DNA from: an uncultured Eubacteriales bacterium
GTDB taxonomy: Bacteria; Bacillota; Clostridia; Christensenellales; Aristaeellaceae
Reading direction: 5' to 3'
Length of the DNA stretch: 55,962 nucleotides
Assembly (NCBI GenBank): GCA_902774025.1
Contig: CACYGY010000017.1
Coordinates: 1 to 55,962 of the forward strand
The stretch's first letter is position 1; each line of letters starts with the position of its first letter. The notes beneath the pieces are model-generated. The model made no database searches, was not told the origin of the DNA, and was given only the letters and a program-made list of their open reading frames with translations. Shown one piece after another: positions 7,963-15,699 of the stretch. The position numbers and the translations under genes are program-made.

Positions 7963-9576
7963 TCACGTTTCAGAATAGTTATCCGGCAGATCATTTTCCA
8001 GAAGTACCGTATCTCCCTTCCGGCACAGCGTACGCAGAATGTCGGACGCTTCCTGAAGGGATGCCACAGTATGGATCTGCGCCTGGGGAAAACCCTTCTC
8101 CAGAAGACCGCGCCGGATGGGTTCCGTATGGCGGGGGCCCACAAGAATGGCCACATCCGCGCAATCCGCCATCTCAACGCCAAAGCGGTAATTCATTTCT
8201 TCCTCTTTGTCTCCAAGCTCCACCATTCCGGGCGTCACGATGATCCGTCTCTTCCCGAACTCCCTGAGGACCTGCAAAGCCGCGCTGGCTCCCCTGGGAT
8301 TGCTGTTGAAGGCGTCGTCAATCATGGTTATGCCCCCGGGCATGTTCATGAGCTGGAGCCTGTGTTCCACGCACTGCACCCGCTGAATGCCCCTGGCGAT
8401 CTGCTTAAGGGTCATGCCCAGACACAGGCATACGGAAGCGGCCAGCACCAGGTTCTGGATATTGTGCCTGCCCAGCAGGCGCGTGGAACAGGTGACCTTT
8501 TCGTCTTTTGTGCACAGGTCAAAGGTACTGCCCTGAGGACCGGAATGAATGGATTCAGCCCAGATATCCCCCCTTCCGGGTGAGAGGGATGAAAGACTCT
8601 TGGGTTTACGGGTCTGGTCATAAAGCTGCCTGCAGATATCTCCGTCGTCGAAAAAGAAGCAGTGGCCATTTTCCGGAATGGCCCTGATCAATTCATACTT
8701 TGTTTCCCGTATCCGGTCAAGGGTTCCGAAGGTATCCAGATGCTGAGGCCCCACGCTGACAAGAACACCCATCTCAGGCCTGACCAGTCTGCACAGCTCG
8801 GCAATATCCCCTACATGCCTTGCTCCCATCTCCGCCACGAAAACCTGATGAGCAGGCAGAAGCTGATTCCGGATAACCTTGGTCAGTCCCATGGGGGTAT
8901 TGAAGCTGGCGGGAGACACCAGTACCTGATAGCGCTCCGACAGGAGTGTTCCCAGAATGAACTTGACACTGGTCTTGCCGTAGCTTCCCGTGACACCGAT
9001 CCGGATCAGGTCGGTTCTTGAGTGAAGAATCCGCCGGGCGTCCCGGAGGTACATCTTCTGAATCACTGCTTCCAGCGGATGTTCCGCCATGGCGCCAATG
9101 GCGAGCAGGCATGGCAGAAGAGAAGGGAGAAATACCCACAAAACGGTGAGAAGAGAGGCGGACAGGACAGAGGAAGCGCAGGAAACAGCCAGCTGCAGAA
9201 GAACCATCAGACAGGCAAGCACGAGAAACACGACGGCGTACAGGCGTCTGATCCGTGCTGTCACAGAAAAGGGTTTCTTGGCCTTTTCAAGTCCGGCTTC
9301 CCGGTGGTTTTCCATGGCCAGGGAAAGGAGCAGAAGAGAGCCCGGGACAAGAGAAGTCCAGCTGGTTCCCAGGGAAAGTTCCAGCAGGCAGGCGGCGCAC
9401 TGCCCCACACAGAGAACCAGGCCCGGCCGGAAAGACAGCCGGCGCATGCGACGGATTGTGCGGAAATAACCCCGGAACTGATAGCTTTCCAGCTGAAAAT
9501 AGTGAAACAGTCTGCGCCCGCTGAGCACACAGGCCGCAGACAGTATGATGGCCTTCAGCCACATCGCAAGGGGCAT
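7963..9576 (-). CDS. Membrane-anchored MurF-like Mur ligase
   Basis: This 537-residue protein joins a membrane domain to a Mur ligase. Residues 1-170 hold four or five hydrophobic segments (about 4-20, 52-70, 75-88, 112-135 and 138-162) with a FQLESYQ motif. From about 190 come the Mur ligase central domain with P-loop VTGSYGKTS (195-203) and the C-terminal ligase domain (AFNSNPRGA, VTPGMVELG). This resembles MurF (UDP-MurNAc-tripeptide:D-Ala-D-Ala ligase), but the usual cytosolic N-terminal UDP-binding domain is not evident. Adjacency to ddl supports a MurF role. Related membrane-type MurF proteins occur in Clostridia. Whether this is the only MurF of the cell cannot be told from here. Confidence 0.85.
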   Translation of the reverse strand: MPLAMWLKAIILSAACVLSGRRLFHYFQLESYQFRGYFRTIRRMRRLSFRPGLVLCVGQCAACLLELSLGTSWTSLVPGSLLLLSLAMENHREAGLEKAKKPFSVTARIRRLYAVVFLVLACLMVLLQLAVSCASSVLSASLLTVLWVFLPSLLPCLLAIGAMAEHPLEAVIQKMYLRDARRILHSRTDLIRIGVTGSYGKTSVKFILGTLLSERYQVLVSPASFNTPMGLTKVIRNQLLPAHQVFVAEMGARHVGDIAELCRLVRPEMGVLVSVGPQHLDTFGTLDRIRETKYELIRAIPENGHCFFFDDGDICRQLYDQTRKPKSLSSLSPGRGDIWAESIHSGPQGSTFDLCTKDEKVTCSTRLLGRHNIQNLVLAASVCLCLGMTLKQIARGIQRVQCVEHRLQLMNMPGGITMIDDAFNSNPRGASAALQVLREFGKRRIIVTPGMVELGDKEEEMNYRFGVEMADCADVAILVGPRHTEPIRRGLLEKGFPQAQIHTVASLQEASDILRTLCRKGDTVLLENDLPDNYSET

Positions 9577-9578
9577 GC

Positions 9579-10358
9579 TCAGTCCTCCAGTAAAAAGTGT
9601 CTCACGATCGCGTGGAAACGGTCCTGCTGTTCCAGATACGCAAAATGAGTCCCACCCTCAAAAACGACCAGGCCTGAGTCCGCAATGGCGTGTTCCATCT
9701 GCTGGCCCATCCACAGGGGTGTCTCCGTATCCTGATCTCCCCAGATCAGAAGGGTCGGAACATGGATTTCAGGCAGACGCTCACTCAGATCCAGTCCGAT
9801 CACCCGCACGAAGGTTTTACGCATTTCGGCATCCAGCGCATTGTAGTCTCTTGAGCCATACTTCTGACGGATTTTATCTTCCAGACGATCCGGAAGACTG
9901 CCGAAGACCTTCGCTGACCGGAGTGTTTCAGCTATTTTCTTCAGCTTTTTAAACTGCTCGGAGCGCTTTCTGGCCTCCTCGCTCTGAGGGGGGCGGATAC
10001 CTGCGGCCCCTGTCAGGACCATGCGCCTGAAAAGAGAATGATTGCTGCTTGCCAGAAAAATGGCAATGCGGGCTCCGAAGGAATGGGCGATGACATCACA
10101 GGGAATCAAATCCAGCTGGCGGAGAAGCTGTTCCAGCATCCGGGCATATTCGGGAACCCCCCATGGCTCCGGAGGTCTGGAGGACTGCCCGAATCCCGGA
10201 AAATCAAAGGACAGAACCTGCATGGAAGTCTTAAGAGCGTTGGATAAAGGCTGCATCAGCTCCGATGAACATCCCCAGCCATGCAGGAGAACGACCCGCT
10301 GGGGGCCTGATCCCTGAAGCGTGGCATGAATCCTGCATCCGCAAACGGACAGTTCCAT
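9579..10358 (-). CDS. Alpha/beta hydrolase
   Basis: This is a 259-residue alpha/beta-hydrolase fold enzyme with the oxyanion-hole HGWG (26-29), nucleophile elbow AHSFGA with Ser93, acid Asp208 in IWGDQDTE and catalytic His238 in GGTHFAYLE. The triad is complete, so it should be active, most likely as an esterase, lipase or thioesterase; the substrate is unknown. The start at 10358 has GAGGGG 8 bases upstream, and the longer upstream open frame reads into the GNAT gene and is rejected. It is directly linked (2-base gap) to the membrane MurF-like gene, which hints at a cell-envelope substrate, but that is inference. Confidence 0.88.
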   Translation of the reverse strand: MELSVCGCRIHATLQGSGPQRVVLLHGWGCSSELMQPLSNALKTSMQVLSFDFPGFGQSSRPPEPWGVPEYARMLEQLLRQLDLIPCDVIAHSFGARIAIFLASSNHSLFRRMVLTGAAGIRPPQSEEARKRSEQFKKLKKIAETLRSAKVFGSLPDRLEDKIRQKYGSRDYNALDAEMRKTFVRVIGLDLSERLPEIHVPTLLIWGDQDTETPLWMGQQMEHAIADSGLVVFEGGTHFAYLEQQDRFHAIVRHFLLED

Positions 10359-10374
10359 GTATTTCACCCCTCTG

Positions 10375-10789
10375 TCAGCTGTCTTCCGGAATCCAGACAT
10401 ACCGGCATTTCCGCCTGGAAAGCATCCATTTTTTCTGGTATTCCTCGGGCACATCCACGATGCGCTCAAGCACCGCACCCACCAGCTCACAGGTCCGCCT
10501 GCTCGCCAGATTGCCCGGATCCACCGTGATGACAAGACTTCTGAGTCCCAGAAGCCGGAACTGCCTTTTCAGGAGAAGACAGGAGTGCGCAGCGTATCTG
10601 TGTCCCCTGAACGGCGGATCGATGTCGAAGGCTGATTCTGCCGATTTCCCCCGGACGATTATGAAGCGTGATCTTCCAGTCCAGAACGCTGCCGAAGTGC
10701 AGATCCTCTGAATGACTGCCGGAATAGACGGGTACAAGGTCAATCACGCCGTCAGTTACATAGTTTTTCATCAGTCTGCGAATCAGCAT
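10375..10789 (-). pseudogene. GNAT acetyltransferase, apparent single-base frameshift
   Basis: Two overlapping minus-strand frames together make one GNAT-family N-acetyltransferase. The first begins at ATG 10789 (GGAG 7 bases upstream, just after the PfkB stop) and reads through GEIGRIS. The second supplies FDIDPPFRGHRYAA, the acetyl-CoA-binding motif, and the C-terminal DPGNLASRRTCELVGA and KCRYVW segments to 10375. Removing one base of the GG at 10630-10631 fuses them into an uninterrupted GEIGRISFDIDPPFRGH. This is either a recent frameshift or a base-calling error. The substrate is unknown. It is tightly packed in the operon (16 bases before the hydrolase), suggesting recent function. Confidence 0.75.
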
Positions 10790-10790
10790 A

Positions 10791-11720
10791 TCAGATCTCC
10801 GAAACAGATACCTCACTCAGCAGTTCATGATAAGACTGAAGGCCTCCGGCTCCGGTGCCGGGTACAAGGGTGCTGGCCGTGCCGGAGGCGATCCCGCATC
10901 GCAGGGCTTCCGCCGGATTGCCGCTGCGCTTCCAGCCGTGAATCCATCCGGCTACCAGAGCGTCTCCGGCGCCTACCGTGGACTGAACGGAAACGGAGGG
11001 TGCCCTGCCGAAGTATGTGTGATCTCTGCTGACCAGCATGGCACCTCTTTCCCCCATGGAAACGCATACCATCCCGGCTCCTGCCCTGACCAGGTCCATG
11101 GCTGCCGAACGAATTTCAGGAATGCTCTCAGGCGTGCGTCCAAGCGTTTCCGAAAGCTCCTGCAAATTTGGCTTGACCATCAGGGGGTGAGCCTTGAGAC
11201 TTTCCATCAGCTCTGCCCCGCCCGTGTCCACAATCACCGGGCAGTGCACGCATTCCATGAGATTCCTGTAGGTCCCGGCCTCACAGCCGGGAGGCAGTGA
11301 ACCTGTAAGAACCAGCAGCTCGCTGTCCCCCGCCTTGTCTTCCAGGAGACTGACCAGCCGTCTGAAATCAGAGGCTGAGATAACGGGACCGCGTTCGTTG
11401 ATTTCCGTCACAGACCGGGTCCTACCCGTACTGATCACCTTGATATTCGTCCGGACACTTCCCGGGACCCGATAAAAGAAAGCGGGAATGGCTTCCCGTG
11501 TCATCATTCCCAGCAAGCGGCCGGCATTTTCCTCGCCGGAGAGCCCCACACACTGCACATCCAGGCCCAGCCGCCGAAGTACGACGGCCACATTGATCCC
11601 TTTCCCGCCCAGGTCTTCCCGGGTTGACACAATGCGATTCAGGACTCCCTCACGGAAGTCTTCCACCTCCAGTGTCCGGTCGAAGGATGGATTCATGCAT
11701 ACGGTTGTAATCACGTCCAT
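10791..11720 (-). CDS. PfkB-family sugar kinase (1-phosphofructokinase/tagatose-6-phosphate kinase type)
   Basis: This is a 309-residue ribokinase-family enzyme of the hexose-phosphate kinase branch: TVCMNPSFDRTLEV at the N-terminus (TxNPAxD-type), GGKGINVA at the sugar-binding site, and the anion-hole/catalytic GAGDALVAG near residues 250-258. FruK and LacC have this layout, so it probably phosphorylates fructose 1-phosphate or tagatose 6-phosphate; no PTS gene is adjacent to choose between them. The ATG at 11720 has GGGAGG upstream; an in-frame TTG four codons earlier is less likely. It is the first gene after a good promoter and appears to head the operon that runs to recN. Confidence 0.88.
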   Translation of the reverse strand: MDVITTVCMNPSFDRTLEVEDFREGVLNRIVSTREDLGGKGINVAVVLRRLGLDVQCVGLSGEENAGRLLGMMTREAIPAFFYRVPGSVRTNIKVISTGRTRSVTEINERGPVISASDFRRLVSLLEDKAGDSELLVLTGSLPPGCEAGTYRNLMECVHCPVIVDTGGAELMESLKAHPLMVKPNLQELSETLGRTPESIPEIRSAAMDLVRAGAGMVCVSMGERGAMLVSRDHTYFGRAPSVSVQSTVGAGDALVAGWIHGWKRSGNPAEALRCGIASGTASTLVPGTGAGGLQSYHELLSEVSVSEI

Positions 11721-11743
11721 TCCACCTCCCAAACAGCTTAAGA

Positions 11744-11772
11744 ATTATAGCAAAACGCTACTGGAACTTCAA
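11744..11772 (-). promoter_or_regulatory. Promoter of the pfkB-to-recN operon
   Basis: On the minus strand, TTGAAG (11767-11772), a 17-base spacer and a perfect TATAAT (11744-11749), with TGC making an extended -10, lie 24 bases before the PfkB start. This is the only strong promoter I see for the ten tightly spaced genes that follow. The stretch between it and tatD holds a modest hairpin (GGCTG/CAGCC) without a clear T-tract. Confidence 0.7.
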
Positions 11773-11851
11773 CACGGGATGAAGACGGCCGGCCGGGGTT
11801 CATCAGGAGCAACACAGAAGAAGGGGTCCGGCTGGGTTCAGCCAGATCCCT

Positions 11852-12631
11852 TCAGGTATCCTGGAGGTGATAGAAGCGCTGTGCATTCATGGTGGTGTGC
11901 CGGGCAAGGTCTTCCGCATCCATGTTTCTGATTTCGGCGATCTTCTCTCCGATCAGGTGAATGTGGCATGGCTCATTCCGCTGTCCCCGGAGCGGAACAG
12001 GGGAAAGATAAGGGCTATCTGTTTCCAGAAGCAGCCGGTTCAGGGGGATGCGGAGGGCGATCTCCTGAGGTCTGGTGGCATTCCGGTAGGTAACAGGCCC
12101 ATCCAGTCCCAGATAAAAACCAAGATCCAGATATCGCCGGGCGCTTTCCCAGCTTCCGCTGAAGCAGTGGATGACTCCCTCCGGAAGATGGCTCTTTCGG
12201 TTTTCCAGGATATCCAGCATGTCCCCATGGGCGTCCCGAACGTGGATGCAGACTGGCAGGCGGGCCTGACAGGCCAGGTCCAGCTGAGCACAGAAGACAT
12301 CCTTCTGCGTCTGTCTGTCCGGTGCGTTTTCCCAGTGATAATCCAGTCCGATCTCACCGACGGCGCGCACGCCAGGTTTGGCGATCAGCTCAGACAGGCG
12401 CAGAAACGCTTCCCCGGAAAAACGGTTTGCGCTCTCCGGATGGAACCCCGCCGCCGCCACGCAGGAAGAGTGAGAAACCGCGATTTCCATGCACCGCATG
12501 CTGGTTTCCAGATCCGTACCCATCAGGGCGCAGAAAATACGGGACTGACGCATCCGGCCCAGTACCTCTTCCCGGTCCGGGTCAAAAGCCGGGTCGTCCA
12601 GATGGCAATGGGTATCAAACCATTCCGTCAT
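11852..12631 (-). CDS. TatD family metal-dependent hydrolase
   Basis: TatD/YcfH family proteins are two-metal (beta/alpha)8 hydrolases with 3'-5' DNase activity, or D-aminoacyl-tRNA deacylase-like roles in some cases. The 259-residue protein shows the metal-binding FDTHCHLDDPAF at residues 5-16, EIGLDYHW, the conserved CIHVRDAH and HCFSGS histidines and the late LLLETDSPYLSPVP segment. All expected metal ligands appear present. It overlaps the metG stop by four bases (ATGA), the metG-tatD pairing common in Bacillota, so it is controlled by the same T-box. Confidence 0.94.
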   Translation of the reverse strand: MTEWFDTHCHLDDPAFDPDREEVLGRMRQSRIFCALMGTDLETSMRCMEIAVSHSSCVAAAGFHPESANRFSGEAFLRLSELIAKPGVRAVGEIGLDYHWENAPDRQTQKDVFCAQLDLACQARLPVCIHVRDAHGDMLDILENRKSHLPEGVIHCFSGSWESARRYLDLGFYLGLDGPVTYRNATRPQEIALRIPLNRLLLETDSPYLSPVPLRGQRNEPCHIHLIGEKIAEIRNMDAEDLARHTTMNAQRFYHLQDT

Positions 12632-14613
12632 CCGATCAGCGCTCCGTCTTCCATCCCATCATCCACTGTCAGAAGCTTCAGGGCAGAATCGTCTTTTGAG
12701 GAAGCACACAGGATCATGCCCTGACTCTCGATTCCCGCCAGTCTGGCGGGTTTCAGGTTCGTAACCATGACCACCTGTCTGCCCACCATTTCCTCCGGGG
12801 TGTAATAAGCCGCAATGCCGCTGACGACCTGCCGTTCTCCGTCAGGACCGAGGGAAACCTGCATTTTCAGAAGCTTCTTGCTCTTCTCCACCTTTTCGCA
12901 GGAGAGAACTCTGGCAGCCTGCAGTCTGATTATTCCGAAGTCATCAAGGGTGATATTCTCCGGGTACTCAGTACGGGGATGAGTCTTCTGAGGCTTTGGG
13001 GCTGCAGCCGCAGGCGCCGGCGAAGCGGCAGGTGTGCTTTCTGGCTGATCCCTCTCCAGTTCTTTCTGGATGTCCAGCCTGGGAAAGAGCGCTTCTCCCT
13101 TGTGTACCACGGTACCGGGCTTCAGATGTTCAAAAACGCCATCGGTCAGACTGTTCCAGTCCTTCATCTCCGGTTGCGTCACCCCCAGCTGTTCAAAGAT
13201 CCGACCCGGCGTCCGGGGCATGACAAACCCGATCATGACAGCCACACGGCGAACACATTCCGCCAGCGTGTACAGAACTGTGTTCAGCCGCGGCCGGCTT
13301 TCCTCGCTGCGGCCCAGAATCCAGGGGGCGGTCAGATCAATATACCGGTTGCACTCACCTACCAGCTTCCAGATTTCGGAAAGGGCAGAGGAAAACTGAA
13401 AAGCATTCATGTACTCCTCCACCTGGCCGGCAGTCCTGAGGGCAAGACCACGAAGTGCCGTATCCACTTCTTCGCAGGCTCCGGAGGCGGGCACAGGGCC
13501 GCCGTAATACTTTTCAATCATGGCCACGGTCCTGCTGACCAGATTTCCCAGATCGTTGGCAAGGTCAGCGTTAATCCGGCTCAGCATGGCCTTCAGGGTG
13601 AACTCGCCGTCGGAGCCGAAGGGCATCTCCCGCATCAGGAAATAGCGGACGGCATCGGAGGAATACCGGTCACAGAGAATTACTGGATCCACTACATTGC
13701 CCACGGACTTTCCCATTTTTTTCCCGTCAATGACCAGCCATCCGTGTCCGAAAACCTGGTGCGGAAGCGGTTCACCGATGGCATGCAGCATAATGGGCCA
13801 GATGATGGTATGAAAACGGACGATTTCCTTTCCCACAAGGTGCACATCTGCCGGCCAGTATCTGCGATACTTTTCATCATGCTCAGTGCCGTATCCCAGA
13901 GCTGAAATGTAGTTGGTCAGCGCATCCACCCATACATAAACGGTATGACGGCTGTCAAAGTCCACCGGTATACCCCAGCGGATGGATGTCCGGGATACGC
14001 ACAGGTCTTCCAGACCGGGTTCCAGGAAATTCTTGATCATCTCATTGGCACGGCTGGTGGGCTGGATGAAATCCGGATGTTCCCGGATATAATCGATCAT
14101 CCAGTCCTGATATTTGCTCATCCGGAAGAAATAGCTTTCTTCCTTAGCCTTTTCAACAGGACGGCCGCAGTCCGGACATTTGCCGTCCTTCAGCTGAAGT
14201 TCCGTCCAGAAGGATTCACAGGGCGTGCAGTACCATCCTTCGTATTCGCTCTTGTAGATATCCCCCTGTTCATAAAGTTTTCTGAAAACCTTCTGAACGC
14301 ACTGTACGTGGCGCTCATCTGTGGTACGGATGAAATCATCATAGTCGATATCCATCTGCTTCCACAGCTTCTGGATGCCTTCCACGATGTGATCCACGTA
14401 GGCCTGAGGCGTAACGCCCTTTTCACGGGCTTTTCTTTCAATCTTCTGTCCGTGCTCGTCAGTCCCGGTGAGGAAAAACGTGTCATAACCGGTCAGCTTT
14501 TTGAAGCGTGCCATGGAATCTGCCGCGGTGGAACAATAAGCATGGCCGATATGCAGATTATCGCTGGGATAGTAGATGGGGGTGGTGATATAGAACTTCC
14601 CTTTTTCACTCAT
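12628..14613 (-). CDS. metG: Methionine--tRNA ligase
   Basis: MetRS charges tRNA-Met. The 661-residue class I synthetase has the HIGH signature at 21-24, a zinc knuckle (Cys129, 132, 146, 149), KMGKS (KMSKS motif) at 299-303, an anticodon-binding helical domain (about 350-500), an Ala/Pro-rich linker (about 525-545) and a C-terminal EMAP/Arc1-type tRNA-binding domain (about 555-661) used for dimerisation and tRNA binding. The ATG at 14613 has GGAGG 8 bases upstream. Expression is governed by the methionine T-box leader directly upstream. tatD overlaps the stop. Confidence 0.98.
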   Translation of the reverse strand: MSEKGKFYITTPIYYPSDNLHIGHAYCSTAADSMARFKKLTGYDTFFLTGTDEHGQKIERKAREKGVTPQAYVDHIVEGIQKLWKQMDIDYDDFIRTTDERHVQCVQKVFRKLYEQGDIYKSEYEGWYCTPCESFWTELQLKDGKCPDCGRPVEKAKEESYFFRMSKYQDWMIDYIREHPDFIQPTSRANEMIKNFLEPGLEDLCVSRTSIRWGIPVDFDSRHTVYVWVDALTNYISALGYGTEHDEKYRRYWPADVHLVGKEIVRFHTIIWPIMLHAIGEPLPHQVFGHGWLVIDGKKMGKSVGNVVDPVILCDRYSSDAVRYFLMREMPFGSDGEFTLKAMLSRINADLANDLGNLVSRTVAMIEKYYGGPVPASGACEEVDTALRGLALRTAGQVEEYMNAFQFSSALSEIWKLVGECNRYIDLTAPWILGRSEESRPRLNTVLYTLAECVRRVAVMIGFVMPRTPGRIFEQLGVTQPEMKDWNSLTDGVFEHLKPGTVVHKGEALFPRLDIQKELERDQPESTPAASPAPAAAAPKPQKTHPRTEYPENITLDDFGIIRLQAARVLSCEKVEKSKKLLKMQVSLGPDGERQVVSGIAAYYTPEEMVGRQVVMVTNLKPARLAGIESQGMILCASSKDDSALKLLTVDDGMEDGALIG

Positions 14614-14619
14614 GGCGAT

Positions 14620-14843
14620 TCCTCCAATAAAAAAACATAGAAAAACGCCCCCCTAGGGGCGGATTACCCGCGGTGCCACCCTGTTTCTGACTTATCATGC
14701 AGTTAACGGTGCGAACCGCCGCAGGCTTACAGACGCTCACCTGCAGTGCTCCGGAGCCATGTTCGGATTCGTCCTGCCACCGCTTCCCACCTTCCGCGGC
14801 TCTCTTGAGACCTTCTGAATCCTACTCACTCCATCCCGGCATC
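14620..14843 (-). promoter_or_regulatory. T-box riboswitch leader (methionine specifier) of metG
   Basis: Reading the minus strand, the leader holds an AGAGAGCCG...GGTGGGAAGCGGT stem I signature, then GAACATGGCTCCGGAG in which ATG at 14758-14760 occupies the specifier position (Met). Downstream is the highly conserved T-box AGGGTGGCACCGCG (14666-14683 region), followed by a terminator hairpin CGCCCC-TA-GGGGGGCG (14645-14662) and a T-run. T-boxes sense uncharged tRNA through specifier-anticodon pairing and by the free NCCA end binding the T-box bulge, which favours the antiterminator. Methionine starvation should therefore raise metG-tatD expression. Confidence 0.93.
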
Positions 14844-14849
14844 AGGGGG

Positions 14850-14879
14850 ATTATAATGGTGATGATCAGATATTGTCAA
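14850..14879 (-). promoter_or_regulatory. Promoter of the metG T-box leader
   Basis: A perfect TTGACA (14874-14879) and perfect TATAAT (14850-14855) with an 18-base spacer stand on the minus strand immediately upstream of the T-box stem I. Transcription should start near 14843. Confidence 0.85.
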
Positions 14880-14880
14880 G

Positions 14881-14905
14881 AAAAAAAGCCCTGAAGGCTT
14901 TTTTG
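14881..14905 (-). terminator. Intrinsic terminator of the candidate non-coding RNA
   Basis: On the minus strand, AAAAAAGCC-TTCA-GGGCTTTTTTT forms a stem with a long T-tract. The flanking A-run makes it bidirectional in principle. It ends the transcription unit upstream of metG, directly before the metG -35 box. Confidence 0.8.
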
Positions 14906-15102
14906 AAGACTGCTCCAGAATGCCGGTGCCCTCGTTTTTTCACCCGCTTTATAAAACGGGCTGGAACCCTGTCGCTGCTTATCTGCCGTCCCCTGGCATC
15001 CAAAGGATGGGGGCATGACATCATCAACTGGAACGAGGATTCCATTTTGTGAAGTGTGGGGAAAACCGAAAGGCTGCCGAACACCCCAGAAGCAATCTGC
15101 AT
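14884..15102 (-). ncRNA. Candidate structured non-coding RNA (6S-like?)
   Basis: About 220 bases lie between a consensus promoter and a strong terminator. The only open frame (ATG at 15102) would start at the transcription start itself with no ribosome-binding site, so a protein is unlikely. The transcript can fold on itself: GAUUGCUUC near the 5' end pairs (two G-U) with GGAGCAGUC near the 3' end, and further discontinuous pairing follows inward (GCCUUU with GAGGGC; UUCAC with GUGAA). Internal hairpins are GGAA-UCCUCG-UUCC and CCCC-CAUCC-UUU-GGAUG-CCA-GGGG. The rod-like form and length recall 6S RNA, but I cannot confirm a family. It could also be a stand-alone regulatory RNA. Confidence 0.5.
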
Positions 15103-15107
15103 TTCAG

Positions 15108-15135
15108 ATTATACAGCTACGGACGGGGATGTCAA
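15108..15135 (-). promoter_or_regulatory. Consensus promoter of the candidate ncRNA
   Basis: On the minus strand, TTGACA (15130-15135), a 16-base spacer and TATAAT (15108-15113) are both exact consensus hexamers. It lies downstream of the preceding gene's stop (15170), so it defines a separate transcription unit. Confidence 0.75.
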
Positions 15136-15169
15136 GACTTGTCCTTCTTTTCTTCATGCCGGTTCAGCT

Positions 15170-15655
15170 TCAGTGCAGAAGGGTCCATTCCAGACAGTCC
15201 TTTTTATCCAGATTGTCCAGATGCAGGGGCGCTCCGTCCAGATAAAGGCCGAAATCCGCGCTGTAACGCATGACAGCCTCGAAATAGTCCCCCCGTACGC
15301 TTTCCCAGAACAGACGGCTCCCTACGCAGATCGATTCATAGTTCCCGTCCCGGAACGGCGTCTCACATCCTGTGACATTTTCCAGATATTCATCCAGAGA
15401 CTCAGAACGTCTTGGCACTCTTCGCAGGATCAGACAGTCTTCAGCAGGCGTCCCATCGGCATTCAGGTGCTGCAGCACATCGGTATTCTGGTCAAGATAA
15501 AGACCATAGAATTCTGTGACGCTCAATTCCACTGTCTTTTCACCATCTCTGCAGAAGAAGTGCAGAAGATCTCCGATATGGATTCTCTTTCCGTTCCGGT
15601 CTCTGAAACGGGTCCTGCAGCCGTCAGCATTTTCCAGGAACTTTTCCAGTCTCAA
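15170..15655 (-). CDS. Unknown protein with two copies of a YopX-like beta domain
   Basis: The protein (about 161 residues) is made of two diverged repeats of about 65-75 residues. Repeat one reads LEKFLENADGCRTRFRD, then NGKRIHIGDLL and FYGLYLDQ; repeat two reads LDEYLENVTGCETPFRD, then ICVGSRLF and FGLYLDG. The DRNGKxIxxGD signature resembles the small beta-barrel of YopX-like proteins, but this is inference and no function is known. The start is uncertain: a TTG at 15655 has AAAGGA at 9 bases, while a GTG at 15685 lacks a ribosome-binding site. It follows the TPM gene by about 45 bases and is probably cotranscribed with it. Confidence 0.65.
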   Translation of the reverse strand: MRLEKFLENADGCRTRFRDRNGKRIHIGDLLHFFCRDGEKTVELSVTEFYGLYLDQNTDVLQHLNADGTPAEDCLILRRVPRRSESLDEYLENVTGCETPFRDGNYESICVGSRLFWESVRGDYFEAVMRYSADFGLYLDGAPLHLDNLDKKDCLEWTLLH

Positions 15656-15699
15656 TCTTTTCAATCCTTTCTGAATCCGGTGCACCCGGAACAGTGGCT

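Noticed and set aside
14866..15102. 78-codon minus-strand open frame
   Set aside because: Its ATG coincides with the expected transcription start and has no ribosome-binding site; the frame also runs through the terminator and into the metG promoter.
14914..15102. SRP RNA, tmRNA or RNase P in the candidate RNA
   Set aside because: The SRP GGAAG/AGCAG core, the tmRNA tag region and the RNase P conserved blocks are not present.
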